This document shows positions 22,547 to 26,904 of a stretch of DNA of 26,904 bases, in pieces. Every line of letters starts with the position of its first letter. The stretch's first letter is position 1. Made by a program: the position numbers and the translations under genes. Source of the stretch: DATKFM01 sp046154965. Its GTDB lineage: Bacteria > Pseudomonadota > Alphaproteobacteria > Dongiales > Dongiaceae. The stretch is from NCBI GenBank assembly GCA_046154965.1, contig JBJXDY010000014.1, positions 1 through 26,904 on the forward strand. The letters run 5' to 3'. The notes beneath the pieces are model-generated. The model searched no databases. It was not told the origin of the DNA and saw only the letters and a program-made list of their open reading frames with translations.

Positions 22547-24181
22547 TCAAACGGCGATCGGGTTGATCTTTTCCAGTACCGCGTCGGCGATGCGGTCGCT
22601 GATCGGCGACGGTTCGGGGATCGCGATATCCACGCCGGCCGCGCGCAGCTCCGCCGCATGGGCATCATCATAGGCGCGGGCGATGACCAGCAGCTCCGGC
22701 AGGATGTAATGCACCAGCGCCGCCAGCTGCAGCGCCGCTTTCGGGTTGTCGACGGCGATGACCAGCGCCTGCGCCTCCGCGAGGCCGACGGATTCGAGGA
22801 TTTCGATCCGGTCGGCGCCGCCGAAAAACACCGGCCGCCCTTCGCGGCGTTCGCGGGCGACGCGATAGGGATCGTTGTCGATGGCGATCCAAGGAATGTC
22901 CCGGGCATCGAGGCGGGCGGCCACGGTCCGGCCGACACGGCCATAGCCGGCCAGGATCACATGCTGGGCCATGCCCGGCGCGGCCGTCGCCAGATCGGAC
23001 TGCGCCAACTCCGAGCGCTTGCCGATCTTTGGAACAATCTTGTCCGCCAGCCAGGCAAGCGCCGGCGTCAGCATCATCGAAATGGTGACGGAGATGACCA
23101 GGCTCTCTTGCAGTGCGCCGGGCAGCAGGTTGAACTTCAGCGCTTCGCCGAACAGCACCAGCGCGAACTCGCCGCCCTGCGCCAGCACCAGCGCGAGGCG
23201 CAGCGCCGGCCCCGGCGACAGCAGCAGCCAGCGCGCCAACGGAAACAGGATTGCCGCCTTGACGATGATGAGGCAAGGCACGAGCAGGGCGATCGCCAGC
23301 CAGTGCGCCGCGATCTGCTCGGTCTGAATCAGCATGCCGATGGTCATGAAGAAGAGGCCCAGCAGCAGGCCGCGGAACGGCTCGATCTCGGCCGCGACCT
23401 GGTGCCGGAACGCGGAGTCGGCGAGCAGGACGCCCGCCAGCAAAGCGCCCAGCGCCATCGACAGTCCGGCCCAATGGGTGGCGAGCGCCGCCATGATGAC
23501 GATCAACAGCGTCAGAGCGGCGAAGATTTCCCGGACCCGCGTCGCGGCGATGATGTTCATCAGCGGGCGCAGCGCCAGGCGGCCGACTCCGAGGATCAGC
23601 ACCGCGGCGATCAGGGCCTTGATCAGGCTCTCGACCAAGGCTGTGCCGATATCCTCGGCATCGCCCCGCAGGCTCGGCAGCACGACCAGGAGCGGACCGA
23701 CCGCGAGATCCTGCAGCATCAGGATGCCGAAGATACCGCGGCCGAAGCGGCTGCTGAGTTCCCGGCGCTCCACCAGCAACGGCAGCACGATGGCCGTCGA
23801 TGACAGCGACAGCGCGAGCCCGACAACGATCGCGATCCGCACCTCGAGGCCCAGCAGGATCGCCACCAGACCAATCACGGTTCCGGTCAACGCGATCTGC
23901 GCGACGCCCAGCACATAGATGGCCCGCGGCATCACGCGCAACCGCGCCAGCGGCAATTCGAGGCCGACCGTGAACAACAGGAACGCCACGCCGAGTTCCG
24001 CCAGCCGGCGCGCCGTCTCCACATCCGACAGCAGATTCAATCCGGCCGGGCCGACGATCAGGCCGGTGGCAAGGTATCCGAAGATCGGACCGAGGCGAAG
24101 GCGATGGGCAAGGGCGACGCCGATGATCGCGGCGAGCAATATGACGATGACGTCGACGAGGTAATGAGTGGACGGCTCCAG
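22547..24181 (-). CDS. Kef-type K+/H+ antiporter with RCK (TrkA-N) domain
   Basis: This inner-membrane CPA2-family antiporter has about 12 helices, then a cytoplasmic NAD-binding RCK domain with HVILAGYGRVGRTVAARL and an acidic IDNDP loop. The membrane part carries LMLQDLAVGPL, the QD ion-binding motif of KefB/KefC. The first conventional in-frame start is TTG at 24139 (530 residues), but it cuts TM1. Reading from CTG at 24181 adds 14 residues, THYLVDVIVI among them, which restore the normal first helix, and AAAGGGA (24195-24189) lies 7 bases ahead. I therefore chose 24181 (544 residues); 24139 is the conservative choice. It resembles KefB/KefC/YbaL; glutathione gating is not assumed because no KefF/KefG partner is nearby. 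Confidence 0.9.
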   Translation of the reverse strand: MEPSTHYLVDVIVILLAAIIGVALAHRLRLGPIFGYLATGLIVGPAGLNLLSDVETARRLAELGVAFLLFTVGLELPLARLRVMPRAIYVLGVAQIALTGTVIGLVAILLGLEVRIAIVVGLALSLSSTAIVLPLLVERRELSSRFGRGIFGILMLQDLAVGPLLVVLPSLRGDAEDIGTALVESLIKALIAAVLILGVGRLALRPLMNIIAATRVREIFAALTLLIVIMAALATHWAGLSMALGALLAGVLLADSAFRHQVAAEIEPFRGLLLGLFFMTIGMLIQTEQIAAHWLAIALLVPCLIIVKAAILFPLARWLLLSPGPALRLALVLAQGGEFALVLFGEALKFNLLPGALQESLVISVTISMMLTPALAWLADKIVPKIGKRSELAQSDLATAAPGMAQHVILAGYGRVGRTVAARLDARDIPWIAIDNDPYRVARERREGRPVFFGGADRIEILESVGLAEAQALVIAVDNPKAALQLAALVHYILPELLVIARAYDDAHAAELRAAGVDIAIPEPSPISDRIADAVLEKINPIAV

Positions 24182-24324
24182 GCTGAAATCCCTTTGGTTA
24201 TCGGCGGCTGTTCGCGGTCGTGACTGGCAATGGAATCATGTTGAAGGCTGGCATAACAGGCCCGCCGATGCTATGCACTCTATCGGTCAGGCTATGTCAT
24301 AAAACTGTAACATTCGGGGACGGC
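24182..24324. promoter_or_regulatory. Divergent Kef/pccB intergenic region
   Basis: These 143 bases must serve both divergent genes. They are richer in A and T than their surroundings, especially 24285-24315. The hexamer GCTATG occurs at 24270-24275 and again at 24291-24296, exactly 21 bases apart, on the same face of the helix. No convincing sigma-70 -35/-10 pair was found on either strand. GGGGA at 24316-24320 serves as the pccB ribosome binding site. Confidence 0.35.
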
Positions 24325-25857
<1,533 letters not shown>

Positions 25858-25863
25858 CAATTC

Positions 25864-26904
25864 ATGTTCTCCAAAATCCTCATTGCCAATCGCGGCGAGA
25901 TTGCCTGCCGGGTGATCCGCACCTGCCGCGCCATGGGCATCAAGACCGTGGCCGTCTATTCCGACGCTGACGCCGATGCGTTGCATGTGCGCGAGGCCGA
26001 CGAGGCCGTGCATATCGGTCCGCCGCCGGCGGCACAGAGCTATCTGCTGGTCGATCGCATCGTCGACGCCTGCCGCAAGACCGGCGCCCAGGCTGTGCAT
26101 CCCGGATACGGCTTCCTGTCCGAGAAAGAGGAATTCGCCGCTGCGCTGAAGAAGGCTGGGGTGGTCTTTATCGGCCCGCCGGCGAAGGCGGTCGCCGCCA
26201 TGGGCGACAAGATCGAGTCGAAGAAGCTGGCCAAGAAGGCCAAGGTCAACACCGTCCCCGGCTATCTCGGCGTCATCAAGGACGACAAGGAGGCGGTGAA
26301 GATCGCCCACGAGGTCGGCTATCCCGTCATGATCAAGGCCTCGGCCGGCGGCGGCGGTAAAGGCATGAGAATCGCCCGCAGCGATCAGGAAGTGCGCGAA
26401 GGCTTCCGCGCCGCCAAGAGCGAGGCGAAGTCCAGTTTCGCCGATGACCGCGTCTTCATCGAGAAATACATCGAGGATCCGCGCCACATCGAAATCCAAG
26501 TCCTTGCCGATACCCACGGCAACACGATCTATCTGGGCGAGCGCGAATGCTCGATCCAACGCCGCCACCAGAAGGTGATCGAGGAGGCGCCGTCGCCGTT
26601 CCTCGATGCCAAGACGCGGGCCGCCATGGGCGCCCAGGCCGTCGCGCTGGCGGAAGCCGTCGGCTATGCCTCCGCCGGCACCGTGGAGTTCATCGTCGAC
26701 AGCAAGAAGCAATTCTACTTCCTGGAGATGAACACGCGCCTGCAGGTGGAACATCCGGTGACGGAGATGGTCACCGGCCTGGATCTCGTCGAGCAGATGA
26801 TCCGCGTGGCCGCCGGTGAAAAGCTGAAGATCAAGCAGAAGGACGTGGCCCTGAATGGCTGGGCCATCGAGGCCCGCGTCTATGCCGAGGAGCCGGAACG
26901 CGGA
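25864..26904 (+). CDS. pccA: Propionyl-CoA carboxylase alpha chain, N-terminal part (runs off the window)
   Basis: The first 347 codons are present and the frame is open to the last base. The biotin carboxylase domain is clear: start KILIANRGEIACRVIRTCRA, the ATP-grasp glycine loop from K158 (KASAGGGGKGMR), ERECSIQRRHQKVIEEAP, and the active-site strand FLEMNTRLQVEHPVTEM; the end reads ARVYAEEPERG. The enzyme carboxylates biotin using ATP and bicarbonate. The biotin carrier domain would lie beyond the window. The six-base gap after pccB and lack of a clear Shine-Dalgarno sequence suggest coupled translation. Adjacent pccB makes PccA the best call over AccC or a methylcrotonyl-CoA subunit. Confidence 0.94.
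   Translation, partial: MFSKILIANRGEIACRVIRTCRAMGIKTVAVYSDADADALHVREADEAVHIGPPPAAQSYLLVDRIVDACRKTGAQAVHPGYGFLSEKEEFAAALKKAGVVFIGPPAKAVAAMGDKIESKKLAKKAKVNTVPGYLGVIKDDKEAVKIAHEVGYPVMIKASAGGGGKGMRIARSDQEVREGFRAAKSEAKSSFADDRVFIEKYIEDPRHIEIQVLADTHGNTIYLGERECSIQRRHQKVIEEAPSPFLDAKTRAAMGAQAVALAEAVGYASAGTVEFIVDSKKQFYFLEMNTRLQVEHPVTEMVTGLDLVEQMIRVAAGEKLKIKQKDVALNGWAIEARVYAEEPERG

Noticed and set aside
22658..23803. A 381-codon + strand frame opposite the Kef gene
   Set aside because: Its product is a low-complexity Gln/Arg/Asp/His mix typical of an antisense shadow, while the - strand encodes a coherent membrane protein with QD and GYGRVG motifs.
24220..24324. A 35-codon N-terminal extension of pccB from a GTG start
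   Set aside because: The added residues match nothing in PccB, there is no supporting ribosome binding site, and ATG 24325 gives exactly the usual 510-residue protein.

Overview
The window is a chromosomal segment of a high-GC alphaproteobacterium, probably of the Rhodospirillales or a related lineage. Three things point there: adk sits between secY and rpsM while rpsD, rpmJ and infA are absent from the cluster; an ATP12-type F1-ATPase assembly chaperone is present, a family typical of alphaproteobacteria and mitochondria; and rarA, crcB and an RluA-family pseudouridine synthase form a coupled set. No tRNA, rRNA, insertion sequence, phage gene or CRISPR array was seen.

Bases 1-14240 are the end of tuf followed by the S10, spc and alpha ribosomal protein operons, all on the + strand and all intact: rpsJ-rplC-rplD-rplW-rplB-rpsS-rplV-rpsC-rplP-rpmC-rpsQ, rplN-rplX-rplE-rpsN-rpsH-rplF-rplR-rpsE-rpmD-rplO-secY-adk, and rpsM-rpsK-rpoA-rplQ. 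Gaps are mostly under 60 bases. The exceptions are the spacers before rpsM (a near-consensus sigma-70 promoter plus a hairpin), before rpoA and before rplQ (both structured). A strong Rho-independent terminator follows rplQ.

Bases 14304-18428 hold a second likely operon: a periplasmic Deg/HtrA serine protease, then rarA, crcB/fluC and an RluC-like pseudouridine synthase. The last three overlap by ATGA junctions. Next comes the most unusual gene of the window (18608-21742): one 1044-codon frame that joins a ParA-type ATPase, a proline-rich linker, a single membrane helix and an AsmA-family periplasmic domain. An ATP12 chaperone gene follows.

The right end holds a Kef-type cation/proton antiporter on the - strand, convergent with the ATP12 gene and probably starting at a CTG codon. 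Divergent from it are pccB and the first 347 codons of pccA (propionyl-CoA carboxylase), which runs off the window.

The best candidate for something undescribed is the ParA-AsmA fusion, which by its topology would tie a cytoplasmic positioning-type ATPase to a periplasmic envelope protein of the lipid-transport/membrane-biogenesis class. The rest is orderly core genome.
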